A stretch of 22,243 bases of DNA from DATARH01 sp050181375. GTDB lineage: Bacteria > Pseudomonadota > Alphaproteobacteria > ATCC43930 > CGMCC-115725. Under the pieces are notes generated by a model. The model was not told the origin of the DNA. It was given only the letters and a program-made list of their open reading frames with translations, and did not search any database. Location: assembly GCA_050181375.1 (NCBI GenBank), contig JBFXDF010000038.1, positions 1-22,243 on the forward strand, in the 5' to 3' direction. The position numbers and the translations under genes were made by a program. This document shows, in pieces, positions 14,720-22,021 of the stretch (within the stretch, counting starts at the first letter, position 1; every line of letters starts with the position of its first letter).

Positions 14720-17404
14720 ATGATGGGGGCCGTGCTCGCCCGAATCGTCGAATCGGCTCGTCGCCGCGCCGGTCTGGTCGCGGCTCTCGCGCTGTTGTTG
14801 ACGATCGCCAGCGGGTTCTACGCGGTGAACCATTTGTCGATCGACACCGACATCACCCACATGCTGCCGACCAACGTGCCATGGCGGCAGAACGAGCAGG
14901 CGCTCGACAAGGCATTTCCGCAGAATGCCGATCTGCTGGTTGTCGTGATCGACGGTCGGACCGGCGACATAGCTGACAATGCCGCGCGCGAGTTGGCCGA
15001 GCGCATGCGGGCCCAACCCGATCTGTTCATGTATGTGCGCCGGCCCGACGGCGGCGAATTCTTTGACCGCAACGGGCCGCTGTTTCTGTCGGTCGACGAG
15101 CTGCAGGCACTCTCGGACAAGCTCGTCGAAGCGCAGCCGCTGATCGGCACGCTGGCTCGAGACCCCAGTTTGCGCGGGCTGTTCGAAACCTTGGCGCTGT
15201 TTGTCAACGGCGCCGAGAGGGAAAAGGATTATACCGCGATCGCGCGGCTCGACCCGACGTTGACGGCGGTCGCCGATGCCATGCAGGCGGTGTTGGAAGG
15301 CCGTCACCAACCGGTGCCGTGGCAGCGGCTGATGACCGGCTTGTCAAACGACCGGCGGGAGCTGCGGCGGTTTGTTCTGACGCGGCCGGTGCTCGATTTC
15401 GACACACTCGAATCGGGTGCCCGCGCCCGGGCCGAGGTTCGACGCATAGCGAGCGACTTGAACCTTGACCCGGAGCACGGCGTGCGGTTGCGGATGACCG
15501 GCCCTGTTCCGCTCAATGACGAACAGTTCGCGACCTTGCACCAGGGGGCGGTCGAATCGACCTTGCTGTCAGTGACTCTCGTCTTGGCGCTGCTGCTCGG
15601 AGCGGTTCGATCGCCAAAGCTGGTTCTGGCGATTTTTGCGACGCTGGTGTCCGGATTGATCTTGACGGCCGGGTTCGCCGCGCTCGCGATCGGATCGCTG
15701 AACCTGATTTCGGTGGCGTTTGGGGTGCTGTTTATCGGGCTCGGTGTCGATTTTGGCATCCAGTTCAGCATCCGCTATCGCGACGAGCGGTACCGCCGCG
15801 GCGATTTGCCCACGGCGCTGCGCGGCGCGGCGACCAAGGTCGGGCCTTCGCTCGTGCTGGCCGGCGCGGCGACGGCACTTGGCTTTCTGGCATTCGTCCC
15901 GACGAGTTATACGGGGATACGCGAGCTCGGGTGGATCGCCGGCTTCGGCATGCTGGTTGCCGTGGTGCTCAATCTCGTGCTGCTGCCGGCACTGCTGGCA
16001 TTGCTGCGCCCGCGCGGCGAACCCGCTCCCGTCGGGTTCCGCTGGGCCGCGCCGATCGATCGACTGCTGCTGCGCCGCCGCCGTTGGGTAATCGCCGGCG
16101 CCGGCGTGCTGGCCGCGGTCTCGCTCGCGCTGCTGCCATCCGTCAGGTTCGATTTCGACCCGCTGAACCTGAAGGATCCGAAAGCCGAATCGGTGGTCAC
16201 CGCGCGCGATTTGATGAAGGACCCGATGACGACCCCGTATACGGCCGAGATACTCGCGCCCTCCTTGCGCGAGGCAGACGCGCTCGCCGACCGGCTCGCG
16301 AAATTGCCGCAGGTCGCGCAGGCCATTACGGCGGCGAGTTTCGTCCCGCAAGAACAGGAGCCGAAATTGGCGATTCTGGGCGATTTGCGGCTGCTGGTTG
16401 GGCCGACGCTGACGCCTGAAGCGACGCTGCCGCCGCCGAGCGATGCCGAGATCACCGCCTCCATGGCCGAATTGCGCAAGGCGTTGCAGCCGGTTGTCTC
16501 ATACGGCGCCGACGCGGGTGGCCATAGTCCGGCGGCCCGGCTGTCGCAGGCCCTTGCAGGCGCCGCCTCGCGAGGGTCGACAATTATCCCGGAGTTGGAA
16601 CGGGACTTGCTCGCGGGGCTTGAACAGCGCCTCGATATCCTGCGCAACATCATCGACGTGCAGCCGGTGACGATCGACAGCATGCCGCCGCAACTGCGGA
16701 ACAGCTGGATCACCCCGGACGGGCGCGCTCGGGTCGAGGTGTTTCCCAAGGAAGACGCGCGCCACCACGAGGCGTTACGCGAGTTCGTCGCGGCGGTGCG
16801 TACCGTTGCCCCGAACGCTTCCGGCACGCCGGTGAACATGCAGGAAGCCGGGCGGCTGATCAGTTCGGCCTTTGTGGAGGCCGGTGTCGTTTCGCTTGTC
16901 GCGATCGTCGCGCTGCTCGCGGTCGTGCTGCGGCGGGCGCGGGACGTAATGTTGGTCGTCGCGCCGCTGCTGCTGGCCGCGATGCTGACGCTGGCTGCCA
17001 CGGTGCTGATTGGGAAGCCGCTGAATTACGCGAACATCATCGCGCTGCCGCTGCTGCTCGGGATCGGCGTCGCGTTCGATATCTACTTTGTCATGAATTG
17101 GCGCGCCGGTCAGACCAATCACCTCCAGTCCAGTACGGCCCGCGCCGTCGTATTCAGCGCGCTCACGACGATGGCGGCCTTTGGGAGCCTGGCGGTATCG
17201 CCCGATCCGGGCACGTCCGAGATGGGCATGCTGTTGAGCATCTCTCTGTTCTGCACGCTGTTTTGCGCCTTGATCGTGCTGCCGGCGCTGCTCGGCCCGG
17301 CCGGGGCGCCGGCGCCGCAAGCGGCGAATCGTCCGGCACCCGCGAGAGATAAGCCGGTCGAACGGTCAACCCGGCTGCATCAAGTCGGCAGTGCCAGGCG
17401 TTAG
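14720..17404 (+). CDS. hpnN: Hopanoid transporter HpnN (RND superfamily, MmpL-like)
   Basis: HpnN moves hopanoids from the inner to the outer membrane and belongs to the RND superfamily. The 894-residue protein has a first transmembrane helix at about 18-37, followed by DTDITHMLPTNVPWRQNEQALDKAFPQNADLLVVVIDG, characteristic of the HpnN group. A large periplasmic domain reaches to about 280. Helices 2-6 (about 281-430) include the RND motif GLGVDFGIQFSIRYRDE (340-356). The second half repeats this plan, with its first helix near 457-474, a periplasmic domain and a final helix bundle with GIGVAFDIYFVMNWR. The tail is Pro/Ala-rich and basic. A second ATG follows directly (14723); GAGGGG lies upstream. 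It is followed by ispH and hpnH on the same strand, supporting a hopanoid role. Confidence 0.93.
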   Translation: MMGAVLARIVESARRRAGLVAALALLLTIASGFYAVNHLSIDTDITHMLPTNVPWRQNEQALDKAFPQNADLLVVVIDGRTGDIADNAARELAERMRAQPDLFMYVRRPDGGEFFDRNGPLFLSVDELQALSDKLVEAQPLIGTLARDPSLRGLFETLALFVNGAEREKDYTAIARLDPTLTAVADAMQAVLEGRHQPVPWQRLMTGLSNDRRELRRFVLTRPVLDFDTLESGARARAEVRRIASDLNLDPEHGVRLRMTGPVPLNDEQFATLHQGAVESTLLSVTLVLALLLGAVRSPKLVLAIFATLVSGLILTAGFAALAIGSLNLISVAFGVLFIGLGVDFGIQFSIRYRDERYRRGDLPTALRGAATKVGPSLVLAGAATALGFLAFVPTSYTGIRELGWIAGFGMLVAVVLNLVLLPALLALLRPRGEPAPVGFRWAAPIDRLLLRRRRWVIAGAGVLAAVSLALLPSVRFDFDPLNLKDPKAESVVTARDLMKDPMTTPYTAEILAPSLREADALADRLAKLPQVAQAITAASFVPQEQEPKLAILGDLRLLVGPTLTPEATLPPPSDAEITASMAELRKALQPVVSYGADAGGHSPAARLSQALAGAASRGSTIIPELERDLLAGLEQRLDILRNIIDVQPVTIDSMPPQLRNSWITPDGRARVEVFPKEDARHHEALREFVAAVRTVAPNASGTPVNMQEAGRLISSAFVEAGVVSLVAIVALLAVVLRRARDVMLVVAPLLLAAMLTLAATVLIGKPLNYANIIALPLLLGIGVAFDIYFVMNWRAGQTNHLQSSTARAVVFSALTTMAAFGSLAVSPDPGTSEMGMLLSISLFCTLFCALIVLPALLGPAGAPAPQAANRPAPARDKPVERSTRLHQVGSARR

Positions 17405-17593
17405 CCGGAACGGGCGCGAGCAAGGCACACGCCGCGGCCGGACCGCCGGGCACGACGCCTCCGCGGCCGCCGCTTAAGCGCGTGACCCGCGCGCGGCATT
17501 GCGCGCGATGCGCGAATTATGGCAGGGATACGCAACAGACCTTCCGGCGAGCGGCCGCGTCCGGCGGCCCGGAACCGAGACGGTGAGGCAGGA

Positions 17594-18532
17594 ATGCGAG
17601 TGGTGCTGGCGCAACCCCGCGGATTTTGTGCCGGGGTCGAACGAGCCATCGAGATCGTCGAGCGCGCTCTCGAGAAGTATGGTCCTCCGATCTATGTCCG
17701 ACACGAGATCGTGCACAACCGGCATGTCGTGGAGCGGCTGCGCGCCAAGGGCGCCTGCTTTGTGGATGAAATCGATGAAGTGCCGCCGGGCGCGGTAACG
17801 ATCTTCAGCGCGCATGGCGTTGCCAGCGAAATCGAGCGGCGCGCCGAAGAGCGCGGATTGCCGGTCATCGACGCAACATGCCCGCTGGTGTCGAAAGTCC
17901 ATATCGAGGGGCAGCGCTACGCCAATCAGGGGAGGGAGATCGTTCTGATCGGCCATGCCGGCCACCCCGAGATCGAGGGAACAATGGGCCGCATCACCGG
18001 GCGGGTGCATCTGATTTCGCGCCCCGAGGAGGTCGCCGATCTGCAGGTGGCGGACCCGGACAAGCTCGCCTTCATCACGCAGACGACTTTGAGCGTCGAT
18101 GACACCCGCGCCGTGATCGATGCATTGAAGGCGCGGTTTCCGTCGATTGTCGGTCCGGACACGAAGGACATCTGCTACGCGACGCAGAACCGGCAGCGTG
18201 CGGCGCGGGAACTTGCGAAGATTGTTGATGTTGTTCTCGTAGTGGGGGCGCCGAACAGCTCGAACTCGAACCGGCTGCGCGAAATCGCGGCGGAATGCGG
18301 GGTCCCGAGCTACCTGATCGAGGATGCGGCCGCGCTCGACCGGCGCTGGCTCGAGGGAGCGCGCTCGGTCGGGATAACCGCCGGCGCTTCCGCTCCCGAC
18401 GTGCTGGTCGAGGAGCTGGTCACGCGTCTTCGCGAGATGGCTGGGGGCGATGTCGAGTTCCTTCCTGGTGTCACCGAGAATGTCCGATTTCGCATGCCGC
18501 CCCAGCTGGCCGATACACCCACCCGCACCTGA
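17594..18532 (+). CDS. ispH: 4-hydroxy-3-methylbut-2-enyl diphosphate reductase IspH (LytB)
   Basis: IspH catalyses the last step of the MEP pathway, reducing HMBPP to isopentenyl and dimethylallyl diphosphate with a 4Fe-4S cluster. The 312-residue product starts MRVVLAQPRGFCAGVERAIE. Cluster cysteines are C12, C96 (VIDATCPLVSKVH) and C194 (DICYATQNRQ). Substrate-site residues H41, H74, H124 and E126 (GHAGHPEIEGT) are all present and fall at or near the standard numbering. The ATG at 17594 follows GTGAGGCAGGA; a longer frame from 17519 adds 25 atypical residues and is rejected. Position between hpnN and hpnH links precursor supply to hopanoid synthesis. A 189-bp gap separates it from hpnN and 57 bp from hpnH. 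Confidence 0.97.
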   Translation: MRVVLAQPRGFCAGVERAIEIVERALEKYGPPIYVRHEIVHNRHVVERLRAKGACFVDEIDEVPPGAVTIFSAHGVASEIERRAEERGLPVIDATCPLVSKVHIEGQRYANQGREIVLIGHAGHPEIEGTMGRITGRVHLISRPEEVADLQVADPDKLAFITQTTLSVDDTRAVIDALKARFPSIVGPDTKDICYATQNRQRAARELAKIVDVVLVVGAPNSSNSNRLREIAAECGVPSYLIEDAAALDRRWLEGARSVGITAGASAPDVLVEELVTRLREMAGGDVEFLPGVTENVRFRMPPQLADTPTRT

Positions 18533-18589
18533 GCGTGCCCGCCGCACGGTCCCGCGTCCGGATGGGAGTACTTTGATGAAGGATTCGCC

Positions 18590-19732
18590 GTGGCCATACC
18601 GCTGCAACAGAAGATCCGCGTCGGCGCTTATGTCATCGGCCGTCACCTGAGGGGCGTCCGCCGCTATCCGCTCGTGTTGATGCTGGAGCCGTTGTTCCGC
18701 TGTAATCTCGCTTGCGCCGGATGCGGCAAGATCGATTATCCGGACCCGATCCTCGATCAGCGGCTCAGCCTCGAGGCGTGCCTCGACGCGGCGGACGAAT
18801 GCGGCGCGCCGATTGTCGTCATTGCCGGCGGAGAGCCGCTGCTGCATCGCGAAATCGAGCAGATCGTGGCCGGGCTGATCGCGCGGAAGAAATTCGTCTA
18901 CCTGTGCACGAACGCATTGCTGCTCGAGAAAAAGATCGACCTGTTCGAGCCGAACCCGTTCTTTGCCTGGACGGTGCACCTTGACGGCGATCGGGAGGAT
19001 CATGACCGCTCGGTCTGCCAGGAAGGAGTCTACGACCGCGCCGTCGAGGCGATCCGCCTCGCGAAATCGCGCGGCTTCCGGGTCAATATCAATGCGACGC
19101 TGTTCGATACGGCGGAGCCGGAGCGGGTCGCGCGGTTCTTCGATAAGGTGACCGCGATGGGCATCGACGGGATCACCGTGTCGCCGGGCTATGCCTACGA
19201 ACGCGCCCCCGACCAGGCGCACTTCCTGAGCCGGCGCCGCACCAAGGAACTCTTCCGCGACATTTTCCGGCGCGACCCTAAACGACGCTGGTCATTCAAT
19301 CAGTCGAGCCTGTTTCTCGATTTTCTTGCCGGCAACCAGACCTACCGCTGTACCCCATGGGGCAACCCGACCCGCAACTACTTCGGCTGGCAGCGTCCCT
19401 GTTATCTGCTCGGCGAGGGTTATGCGAGGACATTCAGGGAGTTGATGGAGGAAACCAACTGGGATTCCTACGGCACCGGCAATTACGAGAAATGCGCGCA
19501 GTGCATGGTGCATAGCGGGTACGAAGCGACCGCGGTCGTGGATTCGGTCCGCAATCCGCTGAAGGCCGCCGTCGTCGGGATGCGCGGCGTGCGGACCGAG
19601 GGCGAGATGGCGCCGGAAATCCCGCTGACAAGCCAGCGCCCCGCCGAATACGTGTTCTCGCGCCACGTCGAGGAGGCGGTGGCGCGGCTCGGGACGCCCC
19701 GCCGAGGCCGGCGCCGGCAGGCCGCGGAGTAG
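18590..19732 (+). CDS. hpnH: Adenosyl-hopene transferase HpnH (radical SAM)
   Basis: HpnH adds the 5'-deoxyadenosyl group of SAM to diploptene, giving adenosylhopane, the first step of extended C35 hopanoids. The 380-residue protein starts MAIPLQQKIRVGAYVIGRHL from a GTG preceded by AAGGA at good spacing; this matches the family N-terminus. The radical SAM motif is C38-x3-C42-x2-C45 in FRCNLACAGCGK, followed by the GGEPLL SAM-binding motif. Typical later segments are YLCTNALLLEKKID, WTVHLDGDREDHD, GITVSPGYAYERAPDQ, CTPWGNPTRNYFGWQRPCYLLGEGY and the Cys pair KCAQCMVHSGYE. The C-terminal extension (about 340-380) is basic. It lies 57 bp after ispH and ends convergent with hpnG, a strong functional neighbour. 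Confidence 0.96.
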   Translation: MAIPLQQKIRVGAYVIGRHLRGVRRYPLVLMLEPLFRCNLACAGCGKIDYPDPILDQRLSLEACLDAADECGAPIVVIAGGEPLLHREIEQIVAGLIARKKFVYLCTNALLLEKKIDLFEPNPFFAWTVHLDGDREDHDRSVCQEGVYDRAVEAIRLAKSRGFRVNINATLFDTAEPERVARFFDKVTAMGIDGITVSPGYAYERAPDQAHFLSRRRTKELFRDIFRRDPKRRWSFNQSSLFLDFLAGNQTYRCTPWGNPTRNYFGWQRPCYLLGEGYARTFRELMEETNWDSYGTGNYEKCAQCMVHSGYEATAVVDSVRNPLKAAVVGMRGVRTEGEMAPEIPLTSQRPAEYVFSRHVEEAVARLGTPRRGRRRQAAE

Positions 19733-19757
19733 CCGGCGCTCTACATATTTGAATCGG

Positions 19758-19804
19758 GAGCAAGATTCACGGGTCAGACGCTTCCATCTGACCCGATCTT
19801 GCTC
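19758..19804. terminator. Nested hairpin between convergent hpnH and hpnG, likely bidirectional terminator or repeat
   Basis: Outer arms GAGCAAGAT / ATCTTGCTC (19758-19766 and 19796-19804) and inner arms CGGGTCAGA / TCTGACCCG (19770-19778 and 19787-19795) are all perfect 9-bp pairs, with a 3-nt bulge and an 8-nt loop. The element occupies most of the 71-bp gap between the two stops and its edge touches the hpnG stop codon. T-rich tails are lacking, so termination may be weak. A dispersed extragenic repeat is equally possible. Confidence 0.65.
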
Positions 19805-20475
19805 TAGTCGGCGAGCGCGCTGCGCAGCGCCCGCGCCGGGCCGGCCAGCGCGGCCAAGGCCTGACGGGTCTCGCGGGCCAGCCCGAACAGCGCGCGGATC
19901 TGCCAGGGGCGGCGCAGCACCTCGCTGAACACGCGGTGCAGCGCCGGCGTGCCGTTCTTCCATAACGGGATCAGCGCCGCGGGGGGCAATTCGCGGGCCG
20001 CCGGATCGGCGATCGTGCGCAGGACAAGAAACGGCAGCCCGGCGGTTTCGGCGGTGCGCGCGACGATGGCGCTTTCGAGATCGACCGCCAGCGCCCCGGT
20101 GTCGTGCCAGGCGCGAATTTTGTCTTCCTCGGTGGCAAGGATATCGCTGGAACCGAGTACCGGACCTTCCACCGCTCCGATGCGGCGGGCCAGCTCGCCG
20201 ACTTTCCGATGAAACCGATGGTTGGGATGCCAGCGCCGGTCGTCGCCGATGACCTCCGCCGATAAAATGACTTGGCCGGGCCGCAGATGCGGCGCCAGCC
20301 CTCCGGCGACGCCAAAGCTGATCAGAAATTTCGCCTGTCTGGCGGCGAGTTCGACAAGTTCGGCCGTGCGCAGCGGGTCTCCGGCGCCCACGATAACCTG
20401 GAAGCCCGCGGCGCGGGCCACTTTTGCCTCCGCGGCGAGCCCGGAGGTGCAAAGCACCGGTGTCAATGTGCGCAT
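19804..20475 (-). CDS. hpnG: Hopanoid-associated nucleoside phosphorylase HpnG
   Basis: HpnG removes adenine from adenosylhopane, the step after HpnH, leading to ribosyl-type hopanoids and then bacteriohopanetetrol. The 223-residue product from the ATG at 20475 (AAGGGGG upstream) shows the purine nucleoside phosphorylase fold: FLISFGVAGGLAPHLRPGQVILS (about 50-72), a base/ribose-binding ALAVDLESAIVA (about 128-139) and VLRTIADPA (about 151-159). The nearest alternatives are other MTA/SAH-type phosphorylases, but the neighbouring hpnH makes HpnG the best call. It is on the opposite strand to hpnH, and their 3' ends meet. A frame extending to 20598 adds 41 residues without family similarity and is rejected. 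Confidence 0.92.
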   Translation of the reverse strand: MRTLTPVLCTSGLAAEAKVARAAGFQVIVGAGDPLRTAELVELAARQAKFLISFGVAGGLAPHLRPGQVILSAEVIGDDRRWHPNHRFHRKVGELARRIGAVEGPVLGSSDILATEEDKIRAWHDTGALAVDLESAIVARTAETAGLPFLVLRTIADPAARELPPAALIPLWKNGTPALHRVFSEVLRRPWQIRALFGLARETRQALAALAGPARALRSALAD

Positions 20476-20876
20476 TGCGCAGCCCCCTTTCGCTGCGAAA
20501 CGGCTCTCAGCGGGTTGGACGAAGGTTCCGCGGGCGGGTCTACCCGCGGCCGCTGGATACTGCGGCTGGGTTGACGCTTTCACCGGCGCAGGCGGCAATT
20601 TACCGTCTGCGCCGGGCGCAATCCCTACGTGAGCGGACGCTCGATGACCAGGAAAAAAACGCCGCGCCTCGGCTTCGGGAAGAACTTTCCTTGGCGTGTT
20701 GCCATTCGGCAGCCGTCGCCGACCGCAATGCCCCGGAAGCGATTACCCCGGTCGGCGGCGGCGCGGTTTTCCGGCGGCGGCGCAGCGACATTCGGCAGCA
20801 TGCAGCGCCATCGCGGCGCCGAGGCTATCGCTCCGCCGCCGCACCGGCTATTTTCGCGCGATCGGCCCCAATGTGA
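20476..20876. other. 401-bp divergent intergenic region between hpnG and ribF
   Basis: No convincing gene is visible: the open frames here lack ribosome sites and any recognisable motif. It must hold the promoters of hpnG (minus) and ribF (plus). A TTGACG lies at 20570-20575 on the plus strand, but I see no good matching -10. The one clear structure is the hairpin at 20583-20615. I looked for the conserved cores of an FMN riboswitch before ribF and did not find them. Confidence 0.6.
20583..20615. repeat. Strong hairpin in the hpnG-ribF intergenic region
   Basis: CCGGCGCAGGCGG (20583-20595) and CCGTCTGCGCCGG (20603-20615) pair over 13 positions with one G-T, around the AT-rich loop CAATTTA. 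It is about 108 bp upstream of hpnG and 260 bp upstream of ribF. No T run follows on either strand. It could be a repeat, a regulator site or an RNA element. Confidence 0.6.
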
Positions 20877-21860
20877 ATGTCTCCGCATCCGACCGTGCTG
20901 CGCATTGTCCGCCATCCCGGCCCCGAATCCAGCCATCCGCGAGGCGCGGTGCTGGCGATGGGCAATTTCGACGGGCTGCACCGCGGTCACGCGGCGCTGA
21001 TCGGAGCCGCGTGCGCGCGCGCCCGCGCCGCCGGGATGCCGGCCGGGGTGCTGACGTTCGAGCCGCATCCGCGCAGCGTTTTGATGCCGGGCGGCGAGCC
21101 GTTTCGGCTGACCCCGTTCCGCGTCAAGAAACGCGAAATCGCGCGGCTCGGGGTCGATCTGCTGTTCGTTCAGCATTTCGATACCGATTTCGCCCGCAAG
21201 AGCGCCGAATCGTTTGTCACCGACGTGCTGGTCGGCGCGATCGGCGCGAGCCACATCGTGGTCGGGCATGACTGCACGTTCGGCAACCGCCGGCGCGGCA
21301 CCCCGGAGATGCTGCGGGCGGCCGGCGCCGAGCGCGGCTTCGCCGTCACGGTTGTCGAGCCGGTGCGCGGCCCGGATGAAGGGGTCTATTCCTCGACGCA
21401 TATTCGCGAATTGCTGCGCGCCGGCAGGCCGCGCGAGGCGGCGCTGCAGCTCGGGCGGTACTGGGAGATCGACGGACGGGTGATGGAAGGCGACCGGCGC
21501 GGCCGCACGATCGGCTTTCCGACCGTGAACCTCGGTCTCGGCCAATATCTGCGGCCGGCATTCGGGGTGTACGCGGTGCGGGCGGCGGGGGACGGTCCGG
21601 ACGATCCGTTCGCGGGACGCTGGATCGACGGGGTCGCCAATATCGGGCTGCGGCCCACGGTCGGCACGCCGGCGCCGCGCCTCGAAGCGAATTTGTTCGA
21701 CATCGACGGCGACCTGTACGGGCGGCACCTGCGGATCGCGCTGGTCGAGTTCATCCGGCCGGAACGCAAATTCGCTGGTCTCGACGCCCTCAAGGCGCAG
21801 ATCGCCGAGGACGCGGCCAGCGCCCGAACGATCCTCGCCGCCGCCCCGGATATTCCGTAA
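20877..21860 (+). CDS. ribF: Bifunctional riboflavin kinase / FMN adenylyltransferase RibF
   Basis: RibF phosphorylates riboflavin to FMN and adenylates it to FAD in the cytosol. The 327-residue protein is of normal length. The N-terminal FAD synthetase domain shows AVLAMGNFDGLHRGHAALI (GNFDGxHxGH nucleotidyltransferase motif, about 29-38), LTFEPHPRSVL, ASHIVVGHDCTFGNRRRGT and YSSTHIRELLRAG. The C-terminal riboflavin kinase domain starts near 200 with GRVMEGDRRGRTIGFPTVNL (GxTxGFPTxN) and continues with WIDGVANIGLRPTV and RLEANLFDIDGDLYGRHLRIALVEFIRPERKFAGLDALKAQI. The ATG at 20877 has a weak ribosome site but precedes the family-like core by the right distance. In many proteobacteria ileS follows ribF; no ileS start is seen before the window ends. 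Confidence 0.96.
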   Translation: MSPHPTVLRIVRHPGPESSHPRGAVLAMGNFDGLHRGHAALIGAACARARAAGMPAGVLTFEPHPRSVLMPGGEPFRLTPFRVKKREIARLGVDLLFVQHFDTDFARKSAESFVTDVLVGAIGASHIVVGHDCTFGNRRRGTPEMLRAAGAERGFAVTVVEPVRGPDEGVYSSTHIRELLRAGRPREAALQLGRYWEIDGRVMEGDRRGRTIGFPTVNLGLGQYLRPAFGVYAVRAAGDGPDDPFAGRWIDGVANIGLRPTVGTPAPRLEANLFDIDGDLYGRHLRIALVEFIRPERKFAGLDALKAQIAEDAASARTILAAAPDIP

Positions 21861-21898
21861 AAGCGCGTTTGCAGCAAAACCGGCCCGAAAAGGTCGAT

Positions 21899-21944
21899 AC
21901 GAGCGGGACCGTAATGTATTGTAATCGCTTGCGGCACCGCTCGT
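21899..21944. repeat. Inverted repeat downstream of ribF, first stem
   Basis: ACGAGCGG (21899-21906) and CCGCTCGT (21937-21944) form a perfect 8-bp stem around a 30-nt spacer. It directly abuts the next, larger stem. Confidence 0.55.
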
Positions 21945-22021
21945 GGCGCAACCGCTGGTTTAGAGGTTTGCTGCAAAATGCAGAAAATCAGCAGCAAACG
22001 GTGCGCGCAGCGGTTGCGCCA
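21944..22021. repeat. Nested double-stem inverted repeat downstream of ribF
   Basis: A perfect 14-bp outer stem pairs TGGCGCAACCGCTG (21944-21957) with CAGCGGTTGCGCCA (22008-22021). Inside it, after a symmetrical 8 x 8 internal loop, GTTTGCTGC (21966-21974) pairs with GCAGCAAAC (21991-21999) around a 16-nt loop. The symmetry and length make chance unlikely. No T run follows, so a simple terminator is not favoured. Confidence 0.75.

Noticed and set aside
17474..19222. Minus-strand open frame of 582 codons
   Set aside because: Antisense to ispH and hpnH, both unambiguous.
20600..20791. Small minus-strand ORF of 63 codons upstream of hpnG
   Set aside because: Arg/Ser-rich composition typical of random GC-rich frames, with no ribosome site or motif.
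20476..20876. FMN riboswitch before ribF
   Set aside because: The conserved RFN core segments are not found; only an unrelated hairpin is present.
21944..22021. Integron attC site
   Set aside because: The ends do not carry the RYYYAAC/GTTRRRY core sites and no cassette or integrase is nearby.
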